In this document: one piece after another, positions 1-11,529 of the stretch
Layout of the letters: every line of letters begins with the position of its first letter
How positions within the stretch are numbered: the first letter of the stretch is position 1
From: Colletes latitarsis
Taxonomy: Eukaryota; Arthropoda; Insecta; Hymenoptera; Colletidae
DNA length: 64,000 bases
Assembly: GCF_051014445.1 (NCBI RefSeq)
Contig: NC_135144.1
Location: 4,402,001-4,466,000 of the forward strand
Direction of reading: 5' to 3'
The notes under the pieces: model-generated
Seen by the model: only the letters and a program-made list of their open reading frames with translations
The model's database searches: none
What the model was told of the DNA's origin: nothing
Position numbers and translations under genes: made by a program

Positions 1-45
1 TTAATGCAAATTTCCCTGTTAAAGCCAGAGTTTTAAATATTTCAG

Positions 46-281
46 GGGACTTGGAACGTCTCAGAAGATATTGGATGACGGGCACGTGTAAGCCGGGGAA
101 AGAGGTTCAAAAGAGCAGCGATCCCTTAGCACTGGAACAGTTCTTATCAGCGTTTCTCTTATTGATGATGGGAATTCTGTTGGCCGCAGCTTTTCTACTT
201 CTAGAACATTTGTATTTCAAGTATGTCAGACAGCATCTGGCACGAAGCGACGGTGGTGGCTGTTGCGCACTTTTCAGCTTG
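46..281 (+). CDS. Nmdar2: NMDA-type glutamate receptor subunit, exon with last membrane helix
   Basis: Internal exon of an ionotropic glutamate receptor, the ligand-gated cation channel of excitatory synapses. It starts after an acceptor (TTCAG, 41-45) and ends at a GTAAGC donor (282) in phase 0. The translation opens with LERLRRYW, the end of the extracellular ligand-binding S2 lobe. A hydrophobic run of about 25 residues (FLSAFLLLMMGILLAAAFLL) then fits the M4 helix, followed by a basic stretch and a CC pair at the start of the cytoplasmic tail. The upstream exons lie outside the window. The NMDA receptor 2 assignment rests on remembered similarity of the M4 region and of the next exon to the fly protein; ionotropic glutamate receptor as a class is more certain than the subunit. 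Confidence 0.8.
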
Positions 282-962
282 GTAAGCTTCCAGCCTGCGT
301 AATCAATTTCACCCTTTAGAATATCGATCGTGTCACACCCGACGCTGTTTATCTAATATGCTCATCGTATCAGTATCAATCATATATTCAGAAGCATTGC
401 ACGGAAGCTATAGTTCGATTCAGCGAGCAAGCAAAATTCTATTGAAGTAATGATTGACCGGTTAAATCGACGTATACTAATTTATTCGTGACGTTTATTC
501 GCACGGGTTAAACTTTTATCTATTCGTTAGAAAACATTTCATTCTACAAAATATAATATACATAATTAAACAGTCCAACCCGTATCAGTACATAAAAAAG
601 TCCTATAAACATAATTATAATTATTATTACTATTATTATTGAATAATACATTTTAACGGACCATGACCTCTTTTACAAACTTAGACAGGTAAAACAGAAT
701 ACCGAGTACCAATATAACACAAAAATATAGTAACAAACATGTAAATACAAAAATACTTGTTGGATATTTCTTTTGAGGATGGCTAGCGATACATTAAAAA
801 GATCTATTTCATCCATATGAGTATTGTATAATGCGGAAATACAATTTACGGGGTATATTGTATTTTAATTTGTGACACTTTATGCTATTATTTACTAATT
901 TGAACAAAAATGTTATATCGAGGATTATTCGTCGGTATTTAAGGGTGTCTGAATATCTCCAG

Positions 963-968
<6 letters not shown>

Positions 969-1017
<49 letters not shown>
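969..1017. repeat. (TA)n microsatellite
   Basis: Nearly pure TA dinucleotide run of about 49 bp inside the receptor intron. Confidence 0.95.
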
Positions 1018-1025
<8 letters not shown>

Positions 1026-1076
1026 TTAAAAAACTTTCATGTCAATCTGAACCTATTGGTTAGTAAACGCAGTTAA

Positions 1077-1778
1077 AGGAGTATTGCTGTCTAGGCTGTC
1101 ATATCTTCGGCCTTTTTTTGTGAATTTTTTTTTAACGATAGGTAGGTTGTTTTGTAGTGACATTTTGCAGATATATTTATTCGTCTTATAGGTGTGTACA
1201 GTAATTTTTTCACCAAAAAATATTAAAAATTGCGAGAGTTATAGCTTCTTGTTTAAAAAAATGTATTTAAACTGGCTTACATGATATTTCAAAATCTAGC
1301 AGACTGATCATCTTCAAATGTGGAGAGAATATTCAACAGACACGCCTTTATAGCTGGAACTAGAGATTTAAAAAAATATTGAGTTTTACTATTTTTTTCG
1401 ATACGCTAAAGACAAACGAACGATTAACAAATAGAAATTCGAAACTTGAAGCGTCGCTATTTCTTTATTTATCAGGATTTTGACTTCTCCCTGGTTCCTA
1501 CTATAACTACAACCTTCCTTATGAAGATACTTTAACCCCCTCTGTTTCAAATTATCTGGAATCCTGGAAGCCATTGGAGCACCTTTTCCAAAAGAGCCAT
1601 TAAATAAGAAGATACAATTCCCACGATTTTTAATATTTTTCCATGAAAAAAATATTGTACATGCTTATAAGACGAATAAATGTATCTACAAAGTCTCAGT
1701 ATAAAACAGCCTACCTGTCATTAAAAAAAGAATCACAAAGAGGGCCGTGAAATTGACAGTCTAGACAGCAATACCTCC
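1077..1778. mobile_element. Non-autonomous DNA transposon flanked by TTAA
   Basis: The two ends are inverted copies of each other over roughly 140-170 bp (1077-1250 against about 1630-1778). The left end reads GGAGTATTGCTGTCTAG and the right end is its complement CTAGACAGCAATACCTCC. TTAA sits directly outside both ends (1073-1076 and 1779-1782), which fits a 4-bp TTAA target duplication as made by piggyBac-type transposases. There is no coding capacity. The termini do not start with the usual piggyBac CCC, so the superfamily is inferred from the target site alone. Confidence 0.6.
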
Positions 1779-2647
1779 TTAAGAAAATATTTATTAAGTA
1801 CCTGATATAATATGCGCCAGAAATATAGAACAACTCGTCGGATACTGGACATGTAACACGTACGGTTGGATAAACAGTTGTCAGAAACAGTAAAAGGAAC
1901 AAATGAGGCTAATGCCTGTACGAGTAAGTACAAGTAGGCGCCGGATCACTGCAAAATGAAACGAAAACAAGTTTTCGAGAAAAACGCGTTTAAAGTTTAG
2001 ATAATTTTTTTATTGCTGTAACTATTACATATCTCTTTTAAAAACTTCTTTTAATTTCTGAATAGTATTACTTTCGAAACAAAATCAATTTTCTGACTGT
2101 CTGGTCCCCTTAAGCGCGATAAAAACCATTTAGGATAACCCGAGTGATTCGAGTCAACTTTTGAAACATATGTCCTTATGGCAGTTTAGATACTGTCATA
2201 AAACAAAATCGTAACGGACTCAACATTGACATTCAACAGCATTTCATCCCAAAAAATATTGTTAAAGAAATTACTTATATCTCGATAATTGCCAGGCTTA
2301 AAGTTGTAATAGTAATACATAGTTGGTTTTTTGTACACTCGTTGTATTCTTAGATTTTGTATTATAATTTTAATTATATTAATCGTATCTGTACCAAACT
2401 AATTTATGTTGCAAACACGAGTCAATTTATTTTCTGAATGATAATTTGTAATTCTATCATAAAAAAAAAACACATTATTCTTTTCCTATTAGCATATACA
2501 ATATTCCGTCACCTCAGATTATGCTTACACGTATCAAAGAGTTCTCCCGTAACGAAATAAATATTCATAAAGCAAGCAACTTAGTTATTTTTAAATTAGT
2601 TCGTTGGAATACTTTTTCTAATATTTTTTTAAATATTTTTTTTAAAG

Positions 2648-2841
2648 AGCATGGGAAAGTCTTTGACGTTTCGTGGGGCAGTGTACGAGGCGCAGGACAT
2701 TCTGAGGTACCACAGATGCAGGGACCCTATCTGCGACACTCACTTGTGGAAGGTTAAGCACGAACTCGACATGGCGAGGATCAGGATACGGCAGCTGGAA
2801 AAGGACCTCGAAGCGCACGGAATAAAACCGAGCCAAACTAA
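2648..2841 (+). CDS. Nmdar2: NMDA-type glutamate receptor subunit, cytoplasmic tail exon
   Basis: Joins in phase 0 to the exon ending at 281. Acceptor AAAG (2644-2647), donor GTACGT (2842-2847). The translation begins SMGKSLTFRGAVYEA, then has a Cys-containing RCRDPICDTHLW segment and a short charged helical stretch (VKHELDMARIRIRQLEKDLE) likely to form a coiled coil. This block matches my memory of the conserved cytoplasmic tail of insect NMDA receptor 2 subunits and is the best evidence for that identity. An exon this well conserved without frame damage indicates a live gene. It ends with two bases of a split lysine codon. Confidence 0.8.
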
Positions 2842-3101
2842 GTACGTCATTTATTCATATAATTCGCTTTAACGTCGTTATAATTTCGAAATTACTACAC
2901 CTTGTGTGTCGCGGTCGAGACTCTTCGATCCATGCGAGAGGATCCCAAAGAACGTTCCTCTGCCAACAACGAAATTGCAAAAGTTTCTTTACCCACCTGT
3001 ACTAACGCGTTGATTATTTTCGTTTCTTTTCTTTCGTTTAATATCTCTCACGTAAATTAAATGTTGAACACCTACTACTCGTTGGCTTGTTGTTCGCACA
3101 G

Positions 3102-3180
3102 AGTGTTCCATTTAAATCGACCAGGTCGAACATCTTCGACGCTACCGATGGTGCTGAAGAAATGTTCCAAACATGTGTAA
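3102..3180 (+). CDS. Nmdar2: NMDA-type glutamate receptor subunit, last coding exon
   Basis: Inferred terminal exon. After the acceptor (GCACAG, ending 3101) the reading frame set by the two leftover bases of the previous exon gives a lysine and then about 25 residues ending in KKCSKHV at a TAA stop (3178-3180). The longer open frame over the same bases (3087-3500) is out of phase with the upstream donor and is not used here. A different donor or acceptor could change this tail, so the exact C-terminus is less certain than the two exons before it. Confidence 0.5.
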
Positions 3181-3615
3181 AATATATAATTTCGATAGTT
3201 CGGAAACTTTGGGATCCGCTCGATGAACGGCAACAGGAAAAATGTGAAAAACGCTTCGAGAAACCGAAAGAGCCGACAGTCGGGAACTATACTTCGCTAT
3301 TCGATATACTCCTCTTACATCGTTTGCTTTCACTCGAGTATCCATTCGCTTTCGGAACGAAGTATTTCGCAGAGTGCTGCAGCTTGTTTTCTGCGAAGTT
3401 CCAAAGAACCTTTGTTCTAAAGACATCCCCCCCCCCCCCCGGACGCTCGCTACACCCTCCAATTACGATGGTATTTCACAAAGCGGAAGTGGACCCGTAA
3501 AAGAGTGATCTACGCATGTCACTGCATATTTACTTCACCTGTCTTCCATAAAATTAGCAAGGATTTAACCTCGGTTCACGTCGTAATATCGAAATAAAAG
3601 CTTAGACCTAAAGAG
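3181..3615 (+). other. Putative 3' UTR with poly(A) signal
   Basis: Follows the inferred stop codon. A canonical AATAAA lies at 3592-3597, and a 14-base C tract (3427-3440) lies inside. The end point is an estimate about 20 bases past the signal. Confidence 0.45.
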
Positions 3616-3880
3616 AATTCTTTAGTTTTTCATAAATTATTACAAGAATTTAAAAACAAGTTTTTAGATTTTAAAGAGCTATAGATTTTTAGCATTCGTC
3701 TAGTTTTCATAGGTATAAGAGACGTTCTATATAACTCGTGAAATTCTATCTCTATAATAATAATAATTTTATATAACAATCAAATTTTTAAAATACTACT
3801 ATTCGATGAATTTGGTGTAGAAACCACTTTAACTAACATTAAAGATTTTTATAAGTAATAAGATGGTATTATATACTTTT

Positions 3881-4660
3881 TTGGTAATTATTTACTTTAG
3901 CGATTCCTCACCAATTTCGATGACCTTAAAATATGTCAAGGTCACAGTTATGAACATTTTTTCTCTATACATGTTATCGTCGTTCGCCCTTCGCTTTCGA
4001 GATATTCGCAAAAATAATTTTATGTCTGAATTAGCCTCGGGTTGAATTAGAGATAAAATATTAAACTTTATTCATTATTATTATTATTATTATTATTATC
4101 GTTATTATTAACAGAAATTGGAAAAATGTCTGACATTATATCAAAAAATCCAAGTATTCTTGTATTAAAATCATGACGACAAACGGCAAATAATGTATAC
4201 TATGTCAAGCTAATATCGGATAATATTAATAAAGAAAATCGAAATAGAAGATGAATGCGTGGCCGGCCGCCTTGCGGCGGCTGGTATAAGAAAATCTGAC
4301 CTGAAGCTAATCCATTATATTAATTATTAGGTAGAATTGTTAGGTCTGGGTCATATTTCTTTATGTCGACCGCCTCTAGGGTTCTTAAACAAAAAATCGA
4401 GTTTTTAAGCATCTATAGAAACAATAAACAATCGGCGATTCAACGTTTACACACACACTGCCACAGTCACGTACGTATAGACAGAATTCATTGAGTAGCA
4501 GCAATCTTTTCGAAGAAAAATCTCGAAAACTAAGGCCGAGCGGCGGTTATATATGTATATAGAGAAAAAATCTTCATAACAGTGACTTTCACAACATATT
4601 TCAAGGTCATCAAAATTGGTGAGAAATCGCTAAAGTAAATAATTATCACTGTTTTGTGTA
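3881..4660. mobile_element. Non-autonomous Merlin-related DNA transposon
   Basis: Inverted ends of about 75 bp: the left arm (3881-3955) contains GGTAATTATTTACTTTAGCG and a CTCACCAATTTCGATGA block, and the right arm (about 4580-4655) is the complement with a few changes. The interior (about 4170-4560) is closely similar to the region downstream of the Merlin transposase relic at 31560-31970, including GCCTTGCGGCGG and AAACTAAGGCCGAGCG. It is therefore a deletion derivative of the same family that keeps the 3' part and lacks the transposase. It holds an ATT microsatellite. Confidence 0.65.
4074..4110. repeat. (ATT)n microsatellite
   Basis: About 12 ATT units, one interrupted by C, inside the Merlin-related element. 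Confidence 0.9.
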
Positions 4661-7600
4661 GTTTTATGTAAGGATTAAATATGAAAGCTTGGATAAAGGT
4701 TAGTTATGATATTACAATACAAATTTAAATAGACGCGTTTACCTTACCCAAAACGTGAAACGATTTCTTTGAATAATTAACGCTCGATTAATTAACGTCA
4801 CGATTGGCAGAGTCTCCAGGCAATAGAACGTGAGAATCGAGCTTAAATCCTGACCCACTTTCTGACGTCACTTGGAGCCTGGCTCGCACAGCATGCATCT
4901 ATTTATTAATCTATATACATTTGTACACGCAGATGTGAAATGTATATATAATATTCACATCTATATATATATATATATATAGGTACGTTAACATCATAAT
5001 ATCAGCACAAGCATATTGTTTCTTTCTAATTTTTTTGTATCTATTTGCGCCGTTTTTCGTACACTGTCGATCACAAGTTTGAGACCACACCGTTAATAAG
5101 ACAAAGACAGATTGTTTTATGGAATATCGTGTGGAAAGTTTTTTTATAAGACTTAAAGGGTTCTGGAAAAGGAACGTTTCATTGTTATTTTTACAATCAT
5201 TGAAACATATCTTATTTCATCTTGAATAATAAATCAACCTTTTATATTGTTTTTTAATTATACACTGTGGTACGTTGCACTTTTTTAGAATTTGGATACA
5301 TGCATGAAGTTGTATAAATTATTTCTTTAATTCACTACTATTTTATATTATTATAGTGTAGGGGAACAAGCGATATCTTTTTCTTTCTAAATCGAAAGGA
5401 ATTAATAAACGGAATTAACGCACGTTGCATGTTTTAATGGGATCTATCTTTCTCTGGCTATATTTTCTATGGAAGTGCAACTGTATCTAAAAAATACAAA
5501 CATAAATCTTTTTATGTGTAATATTAAACAAAATCATCGCTAAGTGAATACTTTATGATAGGCATGTCAGACTCGTCTTTTCTGCTGGATCAGGTTTCAT
5601 TAGAACTTGAAACGTCGAGTGGAAAGTTAACCGTGCAAATTTTAGTGAAAGTTAATCGTTACTGTAGTATGTAAACGACAGAAACTTCGGATAATAAAAA
5701 AGTTATTTATTTATTTGCACCAAGAACTTAAAATCAATGAATGAATTATTATCGTATTTCTCCTTTTTAAAACAATTGAAAGTATATTTCATTTAATAAT
5801 TGAACTCGATTTTTTAGAAAAATGTCAAATGTTAGCAAACGCCTTAAAAATCTATAATACAAATGCACTATACTTAAACCTAAAATGAGTCGTAATGCAT
5901 ACTTTTCTACGTTTACAGATATTTAAGAACTACATATTCGTTATACGATTTTGTACGTACATTAATATAACATAGAACATTAAATAATATAGTTTTATTC
6001 AGTAATTCGAAAGCATATCTTTTTTGTTTCTTAGGACGTTTCAATCATTTTGTCGTATTCCAAAATGGATCTATTGAATTTTGAAATCTAATATTACACG
6101 TTAAGTTTAAAATTTGTATTGTTACATGAGTTACATTCAAGTTAGAAATTAAAACAAAAATTGAAACGTCGCGTCGACAAAAAAATTGATATACTTGAAA
6201 CTGTTGTATAAAAGTATTCATTCTAGTATTGTATATGTAGTCAGAAGAAAACATTTCAGAAAAGATGAACATCACATTAAAATATGCAATATTCCCTTCT
6301 ATCGTTTTATTTTATTTCCATATATGTAGAAAGAACCGTAGCCTCTTCTATTTACTAGTGTCATCCTGCAGACTTGAGTTTAATGCTCCTGTAAATAGCA
6401 CGAACACTATAAATATTGTAGAAATAAGTGATTCTATAAAACAATTACCGAAGCATCCTTCCACATACATTGGGTCAGTATACATACATACATAAGTCTT
6501 TGCATAAGTTTGTTCAAGTGTATTGTAGATCATATGTATAGATTAAACAAAAATATGATTCATCCACAGACTAAATATTAGCTTGTGTGAATATTTTCTG
6601 TCACTGAATTCATCCATCGATGCCTGTTTATTTTTATAAATTCATATAGTATGAATTTCAATACGTCTAAGTCGTTAAAATTTTTTGGTTAATCATTTTG
6701 GTTAATGCTCATGATCTCCTTAATCAAATTCGAATATTAGAGAATTAATGAACTATTCTTACGTTCATTTTTAATTAAAAAATATTAATTATCTTGCGCT
6801 CGAACTTATTTTATTAACTCAGTAAGTAACTCAAGTATCGATGAATGTTCTGTGATTTTGTTTAATAGCAAAAAATTTTGGATAGATACTCAAAGACTTA
6901 TGAAATTACCCAATAGAATAAATGATAGTTACGAGTAGACACAGCTAACTAGCAATTAGTGCCTTCTGTGAAAAGTAACAGCGAATTGGTGGTCCAAAAC
7001 TTATGGCCGACAGTGTACTTTTCTACTGTATCGCGTAAAAGACTCGTTCTGCGACGAATTGGCTTCGAATTTCCGTCTATATTAAAAAGTTACACGATAA
7101 AAATGGACGGAGAGAAAGAAACAAAAGGGAAATGTACAGAGAGAACAAGAATGTGCGCTGATTTAAAAAAAAAGAGCAAGTTTTCTCAACGACACGAGAT
7201 CTCGACGAACTTCCGTAGCCAAGAGTGGAAAAACTTTCTTTGGAAAACTTTATTCAGACCAGCCAGGAAATGTTTGCAGAGTATCCAGGTATTATACATT
7301 GTTTCGACGAATCTTGAATACTATTTATCGAACTTTTGTAAGATTTTGTTCTATTTTCGAGCACGCAAACGACAAACATTCGAATCTCCCACGCTGAATA
7401 ACTTCGTTAATAAAGCAAGAGCAAATTAGTAATTCTAAACTTACCATCAAAACTGGAAGTGTGCTAACATTTTCTTAACGATAAAATTTCCATCGTTATT
7501 TTGTAATGATACGTTAAGTATTCAGTGTATAAAATAATTGCAAGAATAAAGAACAAACGAAATTGTTCGATTCCTTGTATCTACATGGTGAGGCACGAAT

Positions 7601-7848
7601 TAGAGAAGTTAATCAGTATTTAACCGACAAGAAATTCCAGTTGCTTAAATTTAATAACAAATTGTTTTTCGATAAAAAATTAAGGTCACTGTTATATTTT
7701 TAAATGGAAATAAGTACTTTTAATCTCATAATATCATAACACATCGAGACGAACTCAACGATCTGCTACACTATGACCTTCGGATGACATTGAAAGAAAA
7801 ATTGCCATGAATCGATTACCGCAGTAATTGAAATTATTCGGCGATATG
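4661..7848. other. AT-rich non-coding stretch
   Basis: No gene recognised. It contains a short TA run near 4965-4981. A 156-codon open frame at 6959-7429 lacks recognisable motifs and splice context and is not called. Confidence 0.5.
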
Positions 7849-8224
7849 CAGGGTGTTCTGTCACCCCTGAGAAAAATTTTAACGGGAGATTCTAGAGGCC
7901 AAAATAAGACGCAAATCAAGATTAGCAATTTGTTGATGGAAGCTTCGTTAAAAAGGTATTAACAATTAAATTCATAAATTTCAAATCGTTCTAAAAAAAT
8001 TATTTTCGGTTGCGGGGATCAATTACAATCATTTTTAGTGAATGAACATACCCCCGAAATCTTGCTCATTTTCGAGAAAAAAATTGAGTACGGGCGGAAC
8101 TTTAAACGTTAATAACTTTTTAACGAAGCCTGTATCAACAAATTGGTATTCTTGTTTTTCGTCTTATTTTGGTTTCTAGAATCTCCCATTAAAATTTTTC
8201 CCGCGGATGGTCGAACACCCTGTA
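7849..8224. mobile_element. Long-TIR element, copy 1 of a four-copy family
   Basis: About 375 bp with inverted ends of about 110 bp. Left end CAGGGTGTTCTGTCACCCC, right end GTCGAACACCCTGTA. The subterminal block AGATTCTAGAGGCCAAAATA and an inner block ending in TTATTAAC-like sequence recur in inverse order at the right. No coding capacity. Sister copies lie at 10415, 12676 and 17764. TA at the ends suggests a Tc1/mariner-type target site, which is an inference. Confidence 0.75.
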
Positions 8225-10385
8225 TAACACCAAGGCGTCGCATTTAGACGTAAACAAATGAATATAAACATTAAGAATGCTTTATCAAAAGCATAACATT
8301 TATTCAACTTCAGAACTTAACATGCAAAGTAAAAGGAAAATTTATACAAAATGTGTAGAAATGCATAAAGAAGTTGTCTAATTGAAGCTACACATAAGAC
8401 TTTATTACAAAGAGTAGAACTTTGCGTTGCAGAAGGTGGGGTGCAGTTCGAACGTATAATTAAATTATTAATTACATGCACCTTTTTAACATAAGTATTT
8501 TCATTATCGTTTTGTATAAATTTTTCTTTCATTTTGTGTGTTAAGTCCTGAAGTTGAATAAATGATCATTTGTAATGTTTACGTTCATTTGTTTATATAT
8601 CGCCAAATAATTTGAAATACTGTGGCAATCGATTCCTAGCAATTTTTTCTTCATTGTCATCTAAAAGTCATTGTGTAGCAGGTCGTTGAATTCATCTCGC
8701 CTACAATATAATGTATTATAGTATTATTAATATTATTATATTTTGTTATTAATTATTATAATATTATAATATTGATAACAAAAATAATAAACATGAAGTT
8801 AAAAACACCTAGTTCCATTTAAAAACATAACAGTGATCTTAATTTTTCTTTTCAGTTAAATACTGATTAACTTCGATGGGAAACATTTTTTTGTCAGAAG
8901 GGGTGGAAAAATTGTGGGGATTAATTCGTGCTTCACGCTATATAGTACGTAGCTGTTCGAATATTTTTCCGTTTTCAAAATACTTGCCATCGGATGACAA
9001 TTTTGGCGCGAATAAGACGTCCAGCACAGTCGAATGCGAAAGAAAGAAACTGTCTAGAAACTCAAGGAAGGAAAAATAATAAAAGCAAGGGGGTGAGGTC
9101 TCGTGTCGTGGGATGCTGTTGGTCCATATTATGAAATGGTTGGTGGCGGAACGATGGTGGAAAAGAAGCCTGGCACATATCCACGTCGGCTTTTTTAAAG
9201 GAGGAAAACCGGAAGTCTCGGCTGGTGGCGAGGATGCTTTCAAAGCTCGGACCGCCATACACCACCGGAGCCATTGGCGGTGGAAGCTCCGCATCCGCTA
9301 CCGCCATACTTCGATTCGTAAGTCAGCAACGTCCACAACACGTAAGAATGCTCAGTGACGTAGGAACCGAAACAAATATTTCTTTCGATCGCGTCTAACT
9401 GTCGGCTGTCGAACGAAATCCAAACGTGATCAGCATTTCCGATCCGACAGAACCATCTTACGTGTGCTAACTTTCGTCGTTCCTTCGCTCGTGAGGCAAC
9501 AAATTTTTTTAATCCTACTGGAGTAGTAGATAAATTAAATAGATTTAATTTAATAGGTTCCAACAATTTTTTCTCGCCTGTATTCAGGGTTCTTTTTTAT
9601 GCGAGATCTTAGAAATGGATAAATGAAGAGTCAGAATCGAAGGAAACAAATTGGACACGTGAATTTAAAATTTATACTGACGAATGTGTGTGATTATTGA
9701 ATTATTAAGGTGAAAAACACATGATAATGAATGTTGATTTACAGAACTTTTAACACAGTCTTCAATTTCTTGTGATTTTTCATATCACATCCAGCTGTCT
9801 TGCAAATTCCATACTTAATTTCTAATTTACTCACGGTTTCATCACGTTTTAATCTATTTATTACTTCACGTTTTATTTCCAATGATAAAACTTTACTTAT
9901 AAATTAATCAATGTTTCGACAGTTTATTGTATTTTAAATATAATAAAATCATATGTTACTTCATATTATACTAATTATTAGGTCGTCCCATCAGTTTGTG
10001 CCGTTCGATATTCTGGAATTGACAAAGATAAAATTTGCAATTTAATAGACAACAAACAATGTTTGTCAATTCAGGGGATTTCTGAAATTTTAAACTAACA
10101 TCAACCATTAATAGAAATTTAAAAGAAATAGATATTGTGTATATTTTTATTAGCATATAATAGAACCGAACCTTATAAGAAATAAAATACAACAATTTCC
10201 AGACTTACTTGTGAGTGAACAATTTGAACTTATTAACGTTTTAATAAACTACATTCAAATAAAAAATCAACGAAGTTGCATTTAATTTAATTTGCAATAT
10301 CTCATTTACCTATACACAAAGACAGAACAAAATTAATAAAATAAAGAACATATAATTAATGAAAATCTGTTCTATTATCGTCTGA
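8225..10385. other. Mostly non-coding; locally GC-richer 8990-9480
   Basis: AT-rich except for a block at about 8990-9480 where overlapping open frames occur on both strands. One exon-like segment in it (9201-9317) is listed separately. Near 8700-8790 there is an AT palindromic cluster. Nothing else recognised. Confidence 0.45.
9201..9317 (+). CDS. Candidate internal exon, product unknown
   Basis: Exactly 117 bases (39 codons, phase 0 at both ends) between a pyrimidine-tract acceptor (TTTTTTAAAG, ending 9200) and a consensus GTAAGT donor (9318). The translation starts EENRKSRLVARMLSKLGPPY and continues as a Gly/Ser/Ala-rich stretch ending AILRF. Its composition is coding-like and GC-richer than the flanks. 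I do not recognise the protein. Open frames on the opposite strand over the same bases prevent a firm call, so it could be a chance exon-like segment. Confidence 0.3.
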
Positions 10386-10414
10386 TACTTGGACAAAAGT
10401 ATTGGCACATTTTA

Positions 10415-10841
10415 TACAAGGTGTTCGGCTACCTCTGGAAAAAATTTTAATGGGAGATTCTAGAGGCCAAAATAAGACAAAATTCAAGAATACCAATTTG
10501 TTGATTGAGGCTTTGTTAAAAAGTTATTAACGTTTAAAGTTCCGCCTGTAGAAAGGCAATTTGCAAACAGCTACGTACGTGTGATAATGCCTCTTACTCA
10601 CAAAACTCTAAGGCTGTCGATACGTCAGTAGGTAGAGTTTCTCATGCTGACAATGAGTGAGAACCACTATCGTATGCACGCAGCTGTTCGCAGATTGTCG
10701 TTCTACAGACGGAATTTTAAACGTTAATAACTTTTTAACGAAGCCTCAATCAACAAATTGGTATTCTTGATTTTCGTCTTATTTTGGTCTTTAGAATCCC
10801 ACATTAAAATTTTTCCCAGGGGTGGCCGAACACCCGGTATA
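10415..10841. mobile_element. Long-TIR element, copy 2, nested in Tc1
   Basis: Left end ACAAGGTGTTCGGCTACC, right end GGCCGAACACCCGGTA, with the same AGATTCTAGAGGCCAAAATA subterminal block as the other copies. It sits between the left TIR and the transposase 3' end of the Tc1-like element, so it is the younger insertion. About 425 bp, no coding capacity. Confidence 0.75.
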
Positions 10842-10860
10842 AACCGTATTAAATTCTAAT

Positions 10861-11465
10861 TTAACATTTTGTAACATCCTCTTCACTTCACTATTTCTTT
10901 TAACCTATTTGGCATAGAATAGATCAATTTTTTAGTTAAATCTCTGCTAATTTTAGACCATTCTGCTGAAATTATTTGTTTTAATTCCGATTTATTCGAA
11001 ATGTGGTGTTAACGAATATTTTTCCTCAATTGACACTAAATATTTTCAATTGGATTAAGGTCCTAACTTTAATAGAATGTGTTCTTAAAGTGTGTGCTGC
11101 GTTGTAAACAATCCATTGACGAACTGTACATGCCATATGTACAGATGCATTATCTTGCTGAAAATAAAAATTTGCCCGAAACTTTAATTTTTCTGCACTT
11201 TTCTTTAAATTTTCTTTTAAGATATTTAAATAAGTTTTAGTATCTACTGAGACTTCAATGAACACTATTTCCCGAAGTCCGGATAAGGACATACACCCCC
11301 ATATACAGACTTTACCACCTCCATATTTGACAGTAACTTAAAGGTTCTTCACGTCCAAATTTGGTATTGCGTTTCCTCCATACTAATAACCGACCAAAAG
11401 TCATTATTTTTATTCAAAAATTCTTTTGCAAACTCTAATCGTTTCTTTTTAATAATCAATTTTTT
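10861..11465 (-). pseudogene. Tc1-like transposase, 5'-truncated and broken
   Basis: Cut-and-paste transposase relic of the DDE/D class. Reading the minus strand: KRLEFAKEFLNKNNDFW (catalytic-domain start), VKYGGGKV with WGCMSLSG, FYFQQDNASVH (second catalytic Asp), DLNPIEN (third catalytic region) and the C-terminal block SMPNRLKE. The N-terminal DNA-binding helix-turn-helix region is absent. There are frameshifts around 11340 and 11060, and the Trp after DLNPIEN is a stop codon, so no functional protein can be made. Confidence 0.8.
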
Positions 11466-11529
11466 CAATAGTTTTTAACGTTTTTATGCCAAATGGTGTA
11501 TTGTGCCAATAATTATGTTCACCACTGTA

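Larger units (their letters stand above)
282..2647 (+). other. Intron of the glutamate receptor gene
   Basis: AT-rich non-coding DNA between GTAAGC at 282 and the acceptor AAAG at 2644-2647. It holds a TA microsatellite (969-1017) and a TTAA-flanked inverted-repeat element (1077-1778). The short ORFs in it show no recognisable product. Confidence 0.7.
10386..11529 (-). mobile_element. Decayed Tc1-like transposon
   Basis: Bounded by inverted ends of about 25 bp: left ACAAAAGTATTGGCACA (to 10409) and right TGTGCCAATAATTATGTTC (11502-11520) running to CCACTGTA. This matches the typical Tc1 terminal pattern CAGTGGTG...TTGGCACA. It encloses a broken transposase on the minus strand and is interrupted by a long-TIR element (10415-10841). 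Confidence 0.75.

Noticed and set aside
3087..3500. 137-codon plus-strand ORF over the last receptor exon
   Set aside because: It includes intron sequence before the acceptor, and its frame does not match the phase left by the upstream donor at 2842.
6959..7429. 156-codon ORF
   Set aside because: No recognisable motif, AT-driven composition, no splice or promoter context.
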